From Chrysaora quinquecirrha (lineage: Eukaryota > Cnidaria > Scyphozoa > Semaeostomeae > Pelagiidae), in contig JACTAT010000200.1 of assembly GCA_014526335.1 (NCBI GenBank), positions 251,777 through 315,776 on the forward strand: a stretch of 64,000 nucleotides of DNA, in the 5' to 3' direction. Shown piece after piece: positions 1 through 11,129 of the stretch; position 1 is the stretch's first letter, and every line of letters starts with the position of its first letter. Both the position numbers and the translations under genes were made by a program. The notes under the pieces are model-generated. The model saw only the letters and a list, made by a program, of their open reading frames with translations, searched no databases and was not told where the DNA came from.

Positions 1-555
1 TTAAGATTAAGACTAAGTTTTATATCAAGATTAATTATAAGACCAAGTTTAGGTCTAGGAGTTATATTAAGTTTTTAAGATTAAGATAAAGATTATGATC
101 AAGATTTAGATTAAGATGAATTTTTATTTTCAGTTGAAGACTGACACCAACGCTAAGACTAAGATTAAGATTAAGTTCAAGTTGAAGAGCAAACCTAAGT
201 CTAATATTAACATCAATTCAAGTTTAAGTTTAGTACTTGCAGTAAGTTTAAATTTAAGACAAAGATCAAGATTAAGATTAAAATTAACACTGAGGAATAT
301 TTTACATTGAGGCGTTTACAAGTTTGGAAACAGTTGTGTTTTTATGGTTATAATTAACATGAGATATGGATATAATTAACAAGTTAAGGATTGATATTAA
401 AATTAAGATTAACATAAAGATTAACGATTAACATTAACTTCAAGACTAAGACTAAGATTAAGATTAATTTTAAGCTTAAGATCAAGACTAAGTTTAATAC
501 AAACATTAATAAGGTTACTTTTAGGTCTACAACTAGACTAGCATAATGATTAAGA
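1..555. repeat. Degenerate TTAAGA-like simple repeat
   Basis: The stretch is built from diverged runs of AAGATTAAG, AAGACTAAG and AAGTTTAAG with a roughly 6-bp period. It has strong purine bias on the plus strand and almost no other content. Short open frames through it are lysine/leucine-rich by-products of the period and are not taken as genes. It begins before the window, so its full size is unknown. Confidence 0.7.
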
Positions 556-1031
556 TTAATATGTACATAACAATTTAGAGCCAGAAGAGCCACTTGAATG
601 CACAATCCCCTAGAAGTAAGGGTCCTTATGAAAGAGTGCTTGGAAGGTGGTGGCCCTTGTGAGGCAGTGGTGAAAGATGGACAAGGGCTAGTATCTTTTA
701 CTAATTTCCTTTTTTGCAAATTAGGTTGCCCCATTGTTGTGGCTCATTGTTCAATTAGACAAGAAAAGCTTTCTCCTTGGCTGACTACAAATGCGCATTT
801 TTTGTTGGAAACCCATCCTGCCTGGGTGATGCAATATCTGTTTTGTTTTCAAATCTTTTCGTCCTTTATGTTGGTTAAAAATTGAATTTTTTCTTTGTAT
901 GGAAAAGTTTTCATTTCAGTTTTGGACGCTTTTGTTATTGTGAGCTGATTTTTTAGTCTTTCTGCTGGTCGTGGACTACAATCTTGGCCAAAATTATAGA
1001 CACACTTTGAATCTTTTAAAGCAGCTCCGCT
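556..1031. other. Unassigned sequence left of the MULE insertion
   Basis: I recognise no gene or repeat family here. A 95-codon open frame at 598-885 resembles nothing I know. The last bases run directly into the 9-bp target duplication of the MULE and would rejoin with the sequence at 8979 if that element were removed. Confidence 0.4.
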
Positions 1032-1040
1032 TTGTCGAAG
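1032..1040. repeat. Target site duplication, left copy (MULE)
   Basis: TTGTCGAAG is repeated exactly at 8970-8978. Each copy directly abuts the GGGAYGG end of an inverted repeat. Nine bases is the usual duplication length for Mutator-like elements. Confidence 0.85.
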
Positions 1041-1202
1041 GGGATGGTATAATTTAAGATTCAAGATCCAAGATTCAAGATCCAAGATCCGAGATATTAA
1101 GATCCCAGATATTAAGATCCCAGATATTAAGATCCCAGATATTAAGATCCCAGATATTAAGATCCCAGATATTAAGATCCCAGATATTAAGATCCCAGAT
1201 AT
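1041..1202 (+). repeat. Left terminal inverted repeat made of a 15-bp minisatellite
   Basis: After about 50 bp of unique end sequence there are about 7.5 copies of the unit AGATATTAAGATCCC. The same arrangement occurs inverted at 8665-8969, with about 18 copies. The repeat is a multiple of three bases and has no stops, so it produces spurious IWDLN-repeat open frames on the minus strand. Confidence 0.85.
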
Positions 1203-1878
1203 CGTTGTACTTTTTCATTGTACTTAAATGTAGAAGGAACGTCGCCACTCCATGTTGAACCTTCGAAACGTACAACATATAACAATTATATAACTTTGAG
1301 GGTAAATGCAAAGAAAAACAAAGAAATAAACACAACATCATTTGCTCATATTCTGCATGTCTGCAAACAAAACCAAACAAAAGACAACACATACCTTTGA
1401 AAAGTTCAGTAAAAACTGCATCATAAGTGAACTTACAACTAACGTTATCTATCATTAAAACAGTCTCAGGACATTTTTTTTCATTTAATGAAAGAGGGTT
1501 TATCTATTACACTACACCAATTGCTGTAAGCAACCTTGAACAATAAAATTCGCTGGGTTTCTCACTTCAAAAAAATGGCGTACGGGATTTATAGGATCTC
1601 TAAATCTCTTTGCCTTTTCTGATCAAATTTATGGGGTTCATAGAGATTTATAAAGATTTATTTAGGGATATCTTCAATTTTTCTAGATGTTTCTAAACTT
1701 GTCTTGCAAAAATTGCTTTTATAATGTTTCATAACTTGCTTTCAATGCAATGAAAGTAAAAATGACTGGATTTTGAAAGTAAAACTTTAGCTTTACTTCT
1801 AATTATATCTTTAAAGAACAAACACACTTTTCTTTCAATCGTTGTATTGTATATTATTTCAGTCATTTTTCTAATGCC
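1203..1878. other. MULE 3-prime non-coding region
   Basis: This lies between the left terminal repeat and the end of the minus-strand transposase frames. I see no protein homology or repeat, and it presumably holds the 3-prime untranslated region of the element's gene. Confidence 0.4.
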
Positions 1879-2088
1879 CTACCTTGTCACAGGCCCAAAT
1901 ACTTGATTTTTAACAAATCTTGCACGAAATTTTGAATCAGAGTGTAATTGACAAAGAGGTATTGCCCTCCCCTCTTTACTGGAATCATAAGTGATTATTG
2001 GAAATTCGCTCCTCATCCCTTGATCCATTTCACCAAATCGAATGAGTCTGAAACTAAATGTCAATGGGTAAAACTTGTAAAATATCAA
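1879..2088 (-). pseudogene. Possible C-terminal exon of the MULE transposase
   Basis: This 69-codon frame follows the transposase tail. Just upstream in the coding direction, a GTAAGT donor (about 2103) and a TTTCAG acceptor (about 2050) could define an intron of about 55 bases, but the resulting phase does not keep this frame open. I recognise no domain. It could be a decayed last exon or chance. Confidence 0.25.
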
Positions 2089-2609
2089 TAAAGATAACTT
2101 ACAAAATGTCCAAATATAGATTTCATAGCTTCTTTGTGCTCATCTGTTAGTCTTTGCAATATTCTGTCATAACTTAGAGCTTCAGCAGAAAAGGCTCTGT
2201 TTAATCCATCGTTCCCATTTTGCACACAAGCAATGTTGGTGTGGTAGTACCACTTGCTTATTTTGTTGAAGACTTGCAGCACTCCAGCAGCATTCCTCTT
2301 CGATCCATGCTCAGGATGGCTGATAATCAAATCATCTGGTGGTGGATATGGTTTACCACTAGGCATTCTGGCAAACTTAACACAACTGCCTGCACAAACA
2401 TTTACTTGAGGGTGGTCCTCGAGTAACTCCAAGTTGTACTCCTTTTCTTGGCTGGAAAACGCAATATGAGTGCAATTTCTATGCACTATTTTTACCTCCA
2501 AAAGGGCTTGGCTTTGGAATCTATCAGAAGCTTTTGTTATTGTCTCCACAGGTAGCACTGCTCTTCTTTTCCTCATCTCAGACGGCTTCTTTCCTGCACC
2601 AGAGGGCAT
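2085..2609 (-). pseudogene. MULE transposase C-terminal tail
   Basis: The frame follows the SWIM-containing segment with a one-base frame change near 2610-2640. It starts with a basic stretch (GAGKKPSEMRKRR), a position where SWIM-containing MULE proteins often have a basic linker. The rest is hydrophilic without a recognised domain. It belongs to the same decayed polypeptide as 2630-6340. Whether the frame change is a mutation or a missed intron is undecided. Confidence 0.55.
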
Positions 2610-2629
2610 TCCATACTTGGCTAAATTAT

Positions 2630-3574
2630 CTAGATTGGGTTGCTTAAGACAACCAACTGGTCAAAATCGCAAGTGACCTTTGAGGCAGCAACAACATGTG
2701 AACAAATCTTTGATTTCTTATAGGCTATGCATCCGTTTCTTGGGTCATCCGGATCACACTTGTATTCACCTGCCTTTATGCGCTTTACAAAATGGGGCTT
2801 CTCTTCTGCACTTCCACTTGCTACGTGATAAGATCCTTTGCTGAATGACGGAATAATTAAACCCTTGTCAATGATGCTAGCTGCCTTTTGCAACAAGTTA
2901 AAGGAGTGCTTGGGATCAAGACCACAAATTTGAGGACTTTTAGTACCTTGAAGTACAAGTGCTTTTGGGAGCATAGCCTTTGGCTTTGCGATCTCTGCAG
3001 ATAATTTTGCATAAAACTTTTGTTCGTGCTTCATACGTTGGTCAGCTGAGAGCCTGTAGTACGACTCACCAATTTCAAATTCCTTGAAAGCTTCTGATAG
3101 AATATGATCACTATCCCCTACAAAGGATGAACAGACTGTCTCGTCTTGGTTTTCATAGAGTTCTTTCATCGTATAGACAAATTCTTGTAACTCCAAAGCC
3201 TTGTAATTTGTTTTCCGCTTCAAAGCTGCATTTATGCTTTCACTGCTGTTGGTCGTGAAAATTGAATCTATGCCATTGCGGGCTCTAACATCTTTCAGCA
3301 TACTAGTCCTCATATAGGATGTGACATTATTCTTGAACCAATCGTGAAAATATGGCACACTGCATGATGTACCACGATACGGTGTTTCCCTTTCAATCCA
3401 ATTTTCCCGCAGTGAGTTTTCAGCTGCCTCAAATGTATCTCCATCCTCAAGATCACATAGGCCTTCTTCGTAACGTGTACCCATTTTCTCTCCAAAAATT
3501 TCTTTGATCAAACTGCATTTGGGAGGTAAGAACAAAGGTGACTTTTGCAATTCTTCTTGCTGTGAAGGAAACAT
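2630..3574 (-). pseudogene. MULE transposase C-terminal half with SWIM zinc finger
   Basis: The segment FTTNSSESINAALKRK corresponds to the MULE region holding the third acidic catalytic residue (Glu of SES). Later a SWIM-type pattern (YKCDPDDPRNGC then ICSHVVAAS, CxnCxH) gives a zinc-binding DNA-contact domain. It is read after the 3508-4275 segment through a frame change at about 3510-3560, where LRCFLHSKKN in one frame should continue into LIKEIFGEKMG in the next. The later frame change near 2630 leads to 2609. Family membership rests on conserved spacing and motifs, not on a database search. Confidence 0.75.
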
Positions 3575-4317
3575 CTCAAAGAATCAGCAAAAGGCCAGGT
3601 CTTTTTGCAAGCTTGGATGAGATTCTCTTCGCCATCTGTTCCATAACATCTTAAAGAATGTAATCTTGGATCTATGCTTACCATGGATGTGGTAAAATAG
3701 TGGTAGCTACTGAATTTCTTACGGTAGTGGATCAGAGCAGGACCCATGAAAACAGCACTTTTACCGGTTGCTCTTTTTAGAATGGCTTGTGATCTGAATG
3801 ACGTGGGAGTGAAGGCAAACTCTCCCAAGTCAAATGTGGGATCGATGCATAGTACAAAGTGCTCTCCCTGAGGACCAGTGCAACATGAACGAATAAGCTC
3901 AGAAAAAGATTTCTCTGTGCCTATTATACACATAGGCTCGGGAGCAGCCTCAACTTTCCATATGAAGGCCTTTGAGTGGTTGTTTATTGTCCTTTTGCAT
4001 TGCTCCATCAAGTCTGCAAGTACACTCTTTGTGCTATGGCAGCCTTGGTCTGATATGACCTTGTTGCCTGCCTTGAGATTAACTGCTTGTCTGTAATTCC
4101 TTGGCAAAGATGCTGAAGACTTTGCGGACAAATATCCGCCAGCAGAGTTAGAAACATTAAAAAGAGCTTCTTTTGGGCTACAGAATGACAAGGCTTCAAC
4201 AAGGTTTTCCCGCACGCTTTTGGCTGTCTGCTTATAGCATGCATTTCGTCGCCTGGAATTTCTGTGAGGTAACACTTCAAATGGATGTTCTTCTCCATCG
4301 AAGATGTACTGAATGAT
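3508..4317 (-). pseudogene. MULE transposase DDE core
   Basis: The core contains CIDPTFDLGEF (first catalytic Asp), KSAVFMGPALIHYRK, and CYGTDGEENL (second Asp), followed by the cysteine/histidine-rich RCFLHSKKN. All are typical of the MULE RNase H-like fold. The frame is contiguous and in register with the kinase-bearing frame at 4321-5745, separated only by a single TGA at 4318-4320, so kinase and transposase were one polypeptide. The segment IFDGEEHPFEVLPHR lies just after that stop. The third acidic residue lies in the next segment (2630-3574). Confidence 0.8.
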
Positions 4318-5745
4318 TCAGTATTGGAAGAATTTCTCACTACCACTACTTGGCTGTAACTTAACTATGCATCTATGGAAATCCTTCGCAGACTCATAGG
4401 TGCTATTGTATTTTGTTAGAACAAAATAATCCTCATCTTCCTTCTTGTCAACTATGTCAATCTGAATTTTCAAGGATTCAATCGCTGTTTCACTTGTTTT
4501 GCAATACACGTGCGACTTTCTGCCCTGGCCACCTCTTGTTGCTCCGTTGTCATCTGCTGTGATATCAAGGTTATTGTCGAGTGCATGCAAATTGACAATG
4601 AACATCAAGTTTCGTTGCACTTGGCATGGAACTGACTGGCAAATTAACTTCAGATTGATTACTGGATTTAGCAAAACTCTTGCTGCATCGTAAGCTGTGA
4701 TTCGCTTCTTCAAACCTGATTGTAGAACAGGATAATCATCAAAGAAGACAACGGAATTAAGATCAGAATTGATGGAGGCTCCTTTCCATATATCTGGTGT
4801 CTCAGTTTTGGAATTATTAACATTTGTTTCCGAATGAAGTGTAACATTTCCACTGTCAATTCTGTGTTCTTTCAAGGAACTTGGCATTGTAACAAATGAA
4901 CTCATAATCTTGCAATCGCTGTCGTCTATCTCTGTATCAAGTTCTTTACTTTCTTCAGTCACAACCGTTTCTTTCTGAGCATAGCCACACTTACTGCTGT
5001 TGAGCAGTGATCCCTTTTCTTCAATGGCGACTGGGGACACTTCTTGAATTGACAGATTGTCCAAAACTTCAAAAACGTCTCGTTGATTCAGAGCTTTAAT
5101 TTCACTTACAACTGAATAAGCCCTTCCCTCGTGTGAAACATTGCTTGATGACACTGCAACCATGGATTCTGACTCATTACGACAAGATTTCAGTGAATGT
5201 TCGAGTTGATCTGTCTGATCCAATTCTAGACCTGGACGCGCTTTACTGTCTGTGAAGTTGCTCCCTTGGGCCAACTCGGTACCAGGTTCTAGTTGCTCCC
5301 CTTCTTTACTTCTGAAAAACCGCCCAATAGCTCTGACATCAGCTCTGTCTTCTGGGTGGAAGCAAAGACACATATCCTGTGCCTCCCTTATAGGTCTCCA
5401 GATGGAATCTCGTAGATTTATGTATCTTTGGCTGGCTGTTGGCTGCAATTTACTCTTTATCTTGTTTTTCACAATATCATGCCACAGTTCAGGGGCAGCA
5501 CCAGCAAGATCATTTTCGTAAGGAAGTGATAAATCGGGTGAAACCAGAATGAAAAATATAAGACCCAAGATCCAAATATCAGCTCGAAGCAAGTGTTCTT
5601 GGCAACACTTTTGCATGGTACCCCGGTCCAGTAGTTCTGGTGCCATATATACCAAAGTTCCTCTATCTAAATTCTGCGTGTGCGAATTTAAAATTGTGTT
5701 AGTCTGTAGAATCAGACCTACTAGACCTACTTTCCCCAAAATCAA
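4318..5745 (-). pseudogene. Kinase C-lobe, acidic linker and transposase N-terminus
   Basis: This 475-codon frame starts inside the kinase activation segment. It shows RGTLVYMAPELL (the APE region), LLRADIWILGLIFFIL (the DxWxxG helix) and a CFHPEDRADVRAI subdomain XI stretch. About 230 acidic, serine-rich residues follow. The last ~130 residues (DDNGATRGGQGR, then DYFVLTKYNSTYESAKDFHRC) look like the N-terminal region of a MULE transposase. The frame ends at a TGA after KFFQY, and the transposase continues in the same register. This is the direct evidence for a fused kinase-transposase. The kinase C-lobe looks complete but has decayed with the rest. Confidence 0.75.
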
Positions 5746-6340
5746 TTAGCTTGCAAACCACAGAACATTTCCCCTACTGCATTTCGATTTTTTTGCCATC
5801 CTTCAGGGAACTGTAATGCTTATTGGAAAAAGTGACATTAAGCGTTTTTAAATCCCTATGTGCAATACACAAGTTATGTAAGTACTCCAATGCTGTAGTA
5901 ATTTGACAAGCTGCTGTTAGGGGCAGCGTATGAAACCCTTCAAAACTAAAGTCTTCATGTAGACTTGTCATGAGACCCTTAAGTGAAGTCACTTGTTTGT
6001 CATTTCCAAATACGGTAAAATCAAAGAACTCGTACTCAAGCATCATACTCATTGGATTTGATGACAGTCCTAGAAATTTCACAGTAAAGTCACTTTGAAG
6101 ATTGTGCAGAAATCTAGCTTCCTTTACAAATCGCTTTCTTTCATGATCATTTTCACCGAGAAGTTTCTTAACAACGATTACTTCACTGTTATACTCTGCT
6201 GTGAATACTACCCCAAAACTACCCTGTCCAATGATATCTTTATTCTTTAAATCCTTCCAATTGAAAGTTGGTAGGTCTGGAGCAAAGACCCATTGGTTAC
6301 TTGCTCTTGCAGGTAACAGTGTTGGGACTTTAAAGGCCAT
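5746..6340 (-). pseudogene. Protein kinase N-lobe and catalytic loop (N-terminus of fusion)
   Basis: In order are the glycine loop IGQGSFGVVF, the beta-3 lysine in VIVVKKLL, the helix C glutamate in FVKEARFL, and the catalytic loop AHRDLKTLN. After an in-frame TAG near 5771, the same frame continues with CKLIDFGESRS, so the DFG motif is present. A frame change around 5700-5730 then leads into the APE segment at 4318-5745. All core catalytic residues can be seen, so an active kinase is likely to have been captured. The ATG at 6340 has a good context (ggaATGG), and a possible splice acceptor (tttttcacag) lies just upstream, so 5-prime exons may be missing. RIPK-like or other Ser/Thr type cannot be settled by eye. 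Confidence 0.75.
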
Positions 6341-8664
6341 TCCTCATGTCAATTTCTGTGAAAAATGATAGAATTATGAATATTCTTATCAGCCTATGAA
6401 TTGCTTTTGTACCCCTGCTATCAGAAGCTTGTTTCTCAATTTCACATTATTTCCAATTCAATAATTTTGATAACTATGACGTCATACATTTTGATGACCT
6501 CATAAATGTAAAGAAAACAGTTAAAATTTCGAAAATTTGTATTAAATTGAACATTTGTAGAAAAGACAACAGGGAGCACGAATAATGGATAATGGTATAT
6601 CAATTGCTTGCTTGACAAGAATAATGCGCTTTGATCTCCAGTATACTTAGTGTTTTATGACAAAAACGTAATTATATGGCAGAATTTGGCAAAATGTGTA
6701 GAAAATTATAAAATATTGCTTAAATGTTGTTACCCTATGATATCAAGACCTTCTGAGCTACTCAAGAGTTAGATAACTACATAAATACTGCATAAATACT
6801 ACATAAACCAACATAAAACAAAAACCTGTTGCCTAGCAATGTGTCATTCGGAAATCAAAATATAAAGCTATATTTTGAATCTCTGCGAGGTCTTGGTACT
6901 TTATACCAAGTTTTGGTTACTATAGCTGTAACATCTATTGAGAAAATTAAGGGGGCCAAAAGTGCCCCATGTGAAGGCAACTAAAAAATATGCCATGTGA
7001 AATAGGGTTAAGTATGCCTGAAAATGTTTCTGCTGTTCATCGCAATTATGAACATCACAAAACTGAGCCAGCAGCCACTGAAACAGCGCACATGCTTTTC
7101 AGGACACTCTGTTGATTCCAAATATTTGATCTCCTTTTGCAAACTATTCAACACCTTGAGACCCAAAGAAATTAAAACTGTGAAAACCATATGTTACTGG
7201 GTGGGCTGAAGAATGTCTCATTGCCATTGCTGTGACAATGCCTGTTAAGGATGCCACAGCATAATATTCAGCACATATACACGTTTTTTTATAAGGAACC
7301 TTTACTCTGAGTTGAGGCTAGAGTTCCTTAATTTTTCAACAAAATGAGGCTGAATTTTCTTATGCTGTTCCTTTTTGTGAGATACTAATACTAATGAGAA
7401 TACTAATTTTTACAGCAAATTCATATAAACTTGCTTCATTTTCTAATTCTAAAAAATACAAATGGAGTTTTTTTTGGAAGAACCATGGGAAATACATTGT
7501 TATTCTGCTATTTTTTGCACAAATCGTTTTGTTCTTAAAAAAATCATTCTTACTAGTTTTTCATCCGAGCCTCGGCAGTTCCTTAAAAGTCCTTAATCTT
7601 TTGGGGATTTTTAGCCTCAAGTTCCTTATAAAGGTGCTCCTTATAAAAAAAGGTGCAGTCTTATTTTTGCCTTGTTCCTGCTTGAGTCCATTAATTTTTT
7701 GTAATAACTAGAATCCTTCAATTCAGCATGCAGTCTATTATCACACACAATCCTGTGGTACTTCACTATTGTAGATCCTTGGGGCAAAACCATGGAACTC
7801 CCAGCCTTGAGAGTTGAAAAGGATAAATACCCTTAAAGGATACCTTGAGACATTAAAGAAATATACGCTAGGCTCATACAAAAACTATCTGTAACAGAAA
7901 CTAATTCCTTTCCTTCCCTTGAAATGAAAGAGACTTAGTAGCTTAACTGATATGATTCATAAATCAAACTCAAATCAAATCACAAATATCAGAAATTCAT
8001 CCACATCTACTGATAATATCTTTTCTAATGTCAGATATAATGAAACTGTAAATAGCAGTCAAATAACAGATCATTCAACTTATTTTGTAACTGTCAAGCA
8101 TGCAGGTATCACCTACAAGTCTGTCATTTACCCAACAGTTTAGAGGCCTAGGCCTAGCAGTTTATGTAACCTCAATGAAGAAAATCTTTCAGAAGACTTT
8201 CCTAATGCTAGCAATTTCTACAGCCATTAAAAAATAACAGCAAAGCACGAAACTGTTAATGCTGAAGAATTAAATCCGTTATTAGGAAATCACGCAGTGT
8301 ATAGATCCAACATTTAGACAGAATTGCTCTAAAGTTTTGGCAATCTGAGTAAGAAGTGAAATGACATAACTATAATTTTAGTCTCAAAGTCGATAAAAAC
8401 AAGCCAGTGAACAAAAATGTTCTTACTCGAAAAACAAACACGTCCCCAAACAATACTTCTTTATTGTAAAGCAATGGAACGAGTAATTTGATAATAACGA
8501 ACCAACTTACTTTTTCTTCCCTTTCCATGACCATGCCGTCCATCTGCTGTCTGCGGTCAGTCAGAGGCAAAAAGCGTGGGAAACTTAAAGCCTCCTTTTG
8601 GTGCACTTCAAATCCCATTGACGTTATGTGTAATGTTTTGATGTTCAGAGATAAAAAACGTATT
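6341..8664. other. MULE 5-prime non-coding region
   Basis: The sequence between the kinase start and the right terminal repeat is about 2.3 kb of AT-rich DNA with only short frames I do not recognise. It may hold the promoter and 5-prime exons. A small inverted-repeat element is embedded at 7279-7656. Confidence 0.4.
7279..7656. mobile_element. Candidate MITE with TTTTTTTATAAGGA ends
   Basis: The left end reads ACACGTTTTTTTATAAGG and the reversed right end GCACCTTTTTTTATAAGG. No coding content and no clear target duplication are visible. Similar ends (ACACTTTTTT then ATATAAGRAACCG) occur at 12840-13035, so the two may be one family. Confidence 0.4.
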
Positions 8665-8969
8665 GGATCTTAATATCTGGGATCTTAATATCTGGGATCT
8701 TAATATCTGGGATCTTAAAATCTGGGATCTTAAAATCTGGGATCTTAATATCTGGGATCTTAATATCTGGGATCTTAATATCTGGGATCTTAAAATCTGG
8801 GATCTTAAAATCTGGGATCTTAATATCTCGGATCTTAATATCTGGGATCTTAAAATCTTGGATCTTAAAATCTGGGATCTTAATATCTGGGATCTTAATA
8901 TCTGGGATCTTAATATCTCGGATCTTGGATCTTGAATCTTGGATCTTGAATCTTAAATTATACCGTCCC
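8665..8969 (-). repeat. Right terminal inverted repeat, minisatellite-expanded
   Basis: It holds about 18 copies of GGATCTTAATATCTG, the reverse complement of the left unit, with AATATC/AAAATC variants. The unique outer end (8920-8969) matches the left end nearly base for base. The array is more than twice as long as the left one, so the two ends have expanded independently. Confidence 0.85.
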
Positions 8970-8978
8970 TTGTCGAAG
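8970..8978. repeat. Target site duplication, right copy (MULE)
   Basis: TTGTCGAAG is an exact direct repeat of 1032-1040. Confidence 0.85.
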
Positions 8979-9889
8979 GCCGCTCTCCCCCATATCAAAT
9001 GTTGGAGATGAAATCTTATTCCTAAGCGACAGCTAATTCCATTGTCTTCAAACAGAGGCAACATTGATACAGGGGGAGGGATGGTGCGTCCTATTTTTAA
9101 TGATTTGTAACAAGTCTTGTGTTGCACAGAGAAAGAGTTTTGGCCAGGATTGTGGAAAACGAAACAGACACCAGAAAAGTCAAACTATGAAAGGATGCAT
9201 ATATGTAGCAACGACGTCTATCACATGTATACTCAGCAAATGAGCTTTACTAACCATGAATTTTGCCTACTTGCACAGTTATATGTTGCAGCAAACCAAG
9301 GAAGAACATATTTATGATATAGGACAAATTTGTACAACATTTAATGACACCAAAGATTGCCTACTATTAGATCATTCATCAGATTTAATTGCTTCTAAAT
9401 TTTTGTTTGAAGAGGCCTAGGGAAAAATGATTAACACCCTAAATTACCCCCTTACAGTACATCTTACAAAGCTTACCCAGAAAAAGAAGGATTAAGAATT
9501 TGTAGGAGTCAAACCCCTTAAAATAAATCTCAATCTTAACCTTAATGTTCATATTAATTAGATTTATTCCATGAGTTACTCTCTTCGCAAAAAGCAAAAG
9601 CAGCAACAAAAACCTAACAGCTGTTCGCTCAAAGAGGGACTCATCACTTTATAGCTAAAAAACTGGCCCCATTTAGGCTATCTGCCATAACTTTTTGTGG
9701 CACCAATCAGAATGCTCTATTTGCGTCACATGATAAATTACTTTAAAATGATTGGATAATTTTCAAAATTATCACAGAAAGGCTTGGATATTGTATTTTA
9801 CGGACCAGAGATTATAGAACAATACAATATCTTTTGGCGCCATCTTCAAACAAACTACAACAACAACAGATAGCTTCGAATTTTCGAAA
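8979..9889. other. Unassigned sequence upstream of helicase-like fragment
   Basis: I recognise no gene. A 66-codon frame at 9117-9317 has no known motif. The last part may be the upstream region of the frame that starts at 9890. Confidence 0.35.
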
Positions 9890-10214
9890 ATGGCAACCTT
9901 CCAAAACAACAAGAGTTTAATCGCAAAAATTGAAGACGAGTTTGGGACCAAACTTCTTGAATTCCAAAAGGAAGTTTGCTTTGTTTGTGCTCCAACAGGC
10001 TGTGGAAAGACATTCTGCTTCGCATTTTTATCAGCATTATTGTCATACAAAGCCAAGACTTCGGCATCTGTTGTTGTAATATATGAAAATCGATGCAGCA
10101 TTTGTTGCGGACCCATCAGTTAAGCAAAAAGTCATGGCTGGGCTTGTAGATGTTCTTTTTATAACGCCTGAAGCCACAATTCAATTTACCTGGAGAAGCG
10201 TTCTTTCTGCTTTA
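9890..10214 (+). pseudogene. RecQ/DEAD-like helicase N-terminal fragment
   Basis: The ATG at 9890 sits in a good context (gaaaATGG). The frame runs through CAPTGCGKTFCF, a Walker A motif as in superfamily 2 helicases, with an upstream LEFQKE stretch like the Q/0 region. A frame change near 10080 moves into DAAFVADPSVKQKV and then VDVLFITPEA, which resembles the RecQ segment before motif II. A GTTAGG at 10215 could be a splice donor, and no following exon is found. It looks like the first exon of a helicase gene or of an element-borne helicase, now broken. Confidence 0.5.
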
Positions 10215-11129
10215 GGTTAGGTAACAAAATAATTCAAGTATTTTTGAGGAACCTGAAACTTGAACATCAATATTGGAAAGATCATATACTAGCTAAGACT
10301 AAGTTTTCTAGATGGGAGACTTGTATTTATTTATTTTATTTAAAAACTGATTCCTACTTGAGTAGAATTACTAGAATCTGGATAAATAAAAAAGCGCGAA
10401 AGCACTTACAACAATAAACTCAAGAAAATTTAAATATTAATTCACCAGAGATAAAAATAATTACCCTATAGAGATAAATATAACTAAATAGGTAGCCTAC
10501 ATCTAGCCTTAATTTAATGATTTGATTAATTATAGTGAAGTGGTCCCAAATGAGCAAAATAATCTTAATGAAAGGCCTACAATATAAAATTTAAAATCTA
10601 AGGTAATTTTCAACTAATAAATACTAAATAAAGCTAAGAATTGATTTATGATTTCATCTGGAGCAGCTTTGCCCAAAATAAAATGAAATAAAAGAACATG
10701 GAGTAAGGCTCAACTAATTTTAACTAGTTTTTGGATATTTGCCTGGCATTCTCCCAGTTCCAGTATGCAGATACTTTGTTAAACAATTTCAGCTTTAAAC
10801 AAAACTTTATTTCAGTTATAGCCACATTGAGTTTGATCAGTGGTATCAAAAAGCATCTGACTTGTTAAACATTTGATATGATATGCTCCAGGTAGAATTT
10901 GATATGCCAAAATGGTCAAAATGCACTTTAGACAAGTAACAAAAATAGTATCGAGCCTAGGCCTGGTGCTGGCAAATATCCAGAACAAATTATGATAAGG
11001 TAATTTACATCTTTTTTATCAATGTGTCAATTTTCTGTTGCTTTATCATTTTTTTGATCGTTCTTTCCAGCCATTCATCTAGTCTTTCCAAATTGATATT
11101 AGGAGAAGCTGCTATTTTTGGTAGTACTT
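10215..11129. other. AT-rich non-coding stretch
   Basis: No open frame with recognisable content lies in this stretch. It may contain intron sequence of the helicase-like fragment, but no acceptor and exon could be tied to it. Confidence 0.35.

Larger units (their letters stand above)
1041..8969 (-). mobile_element. Mutator-like DNA transposon encoding a kinase-transposase
   Basis: The element is 7,929 bp, with inverted ends starting GGGATGGTATAATTTAAG on the left and GGGACGGTATAATTTAAG on the reversed right. It is flanked by the exact 9-bp repeat TTGTCGAAG at 1032-1040 and 8970-8978. Both ends continue into arrays of a 15-bp unit. The only recognisable gene is on the minus strand (about 6340 to 1879): a protein kinase domain fused through a linker to a MULE transposase with a SWIM finger. 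Termini, duplication length and transposase class agree with each other, so the MULE assignment is strong. The gene carries two in-frame stops and about three frameshifts, so this copy is inactive. 6341-8664 is non-coding. Confidence 0.85.

Noticed and set aside
598..885. 95-codon frame left of the MULE
   Set aside because: No motif, and the overlapping opposite frame is as long. No support as a gene.
1075..1455. Open frame with seven IWDLN repeats
   Set aside because: It is a by-product of the 15-bp stop-free minisatellite in the MULE terminal repeat. Frames are open on both strands of the right array too.
5700..5770. An intron between kinase halves
   Set aside because: The only GT-AG pair (about 26 bases) is too short. 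A stop plus a frame change explains the break.
8645..9127. 160-codon minus frame and 90-codon plus frame over the right array
   Set aside because: Same minisatellite artefact; both strands are open at once.
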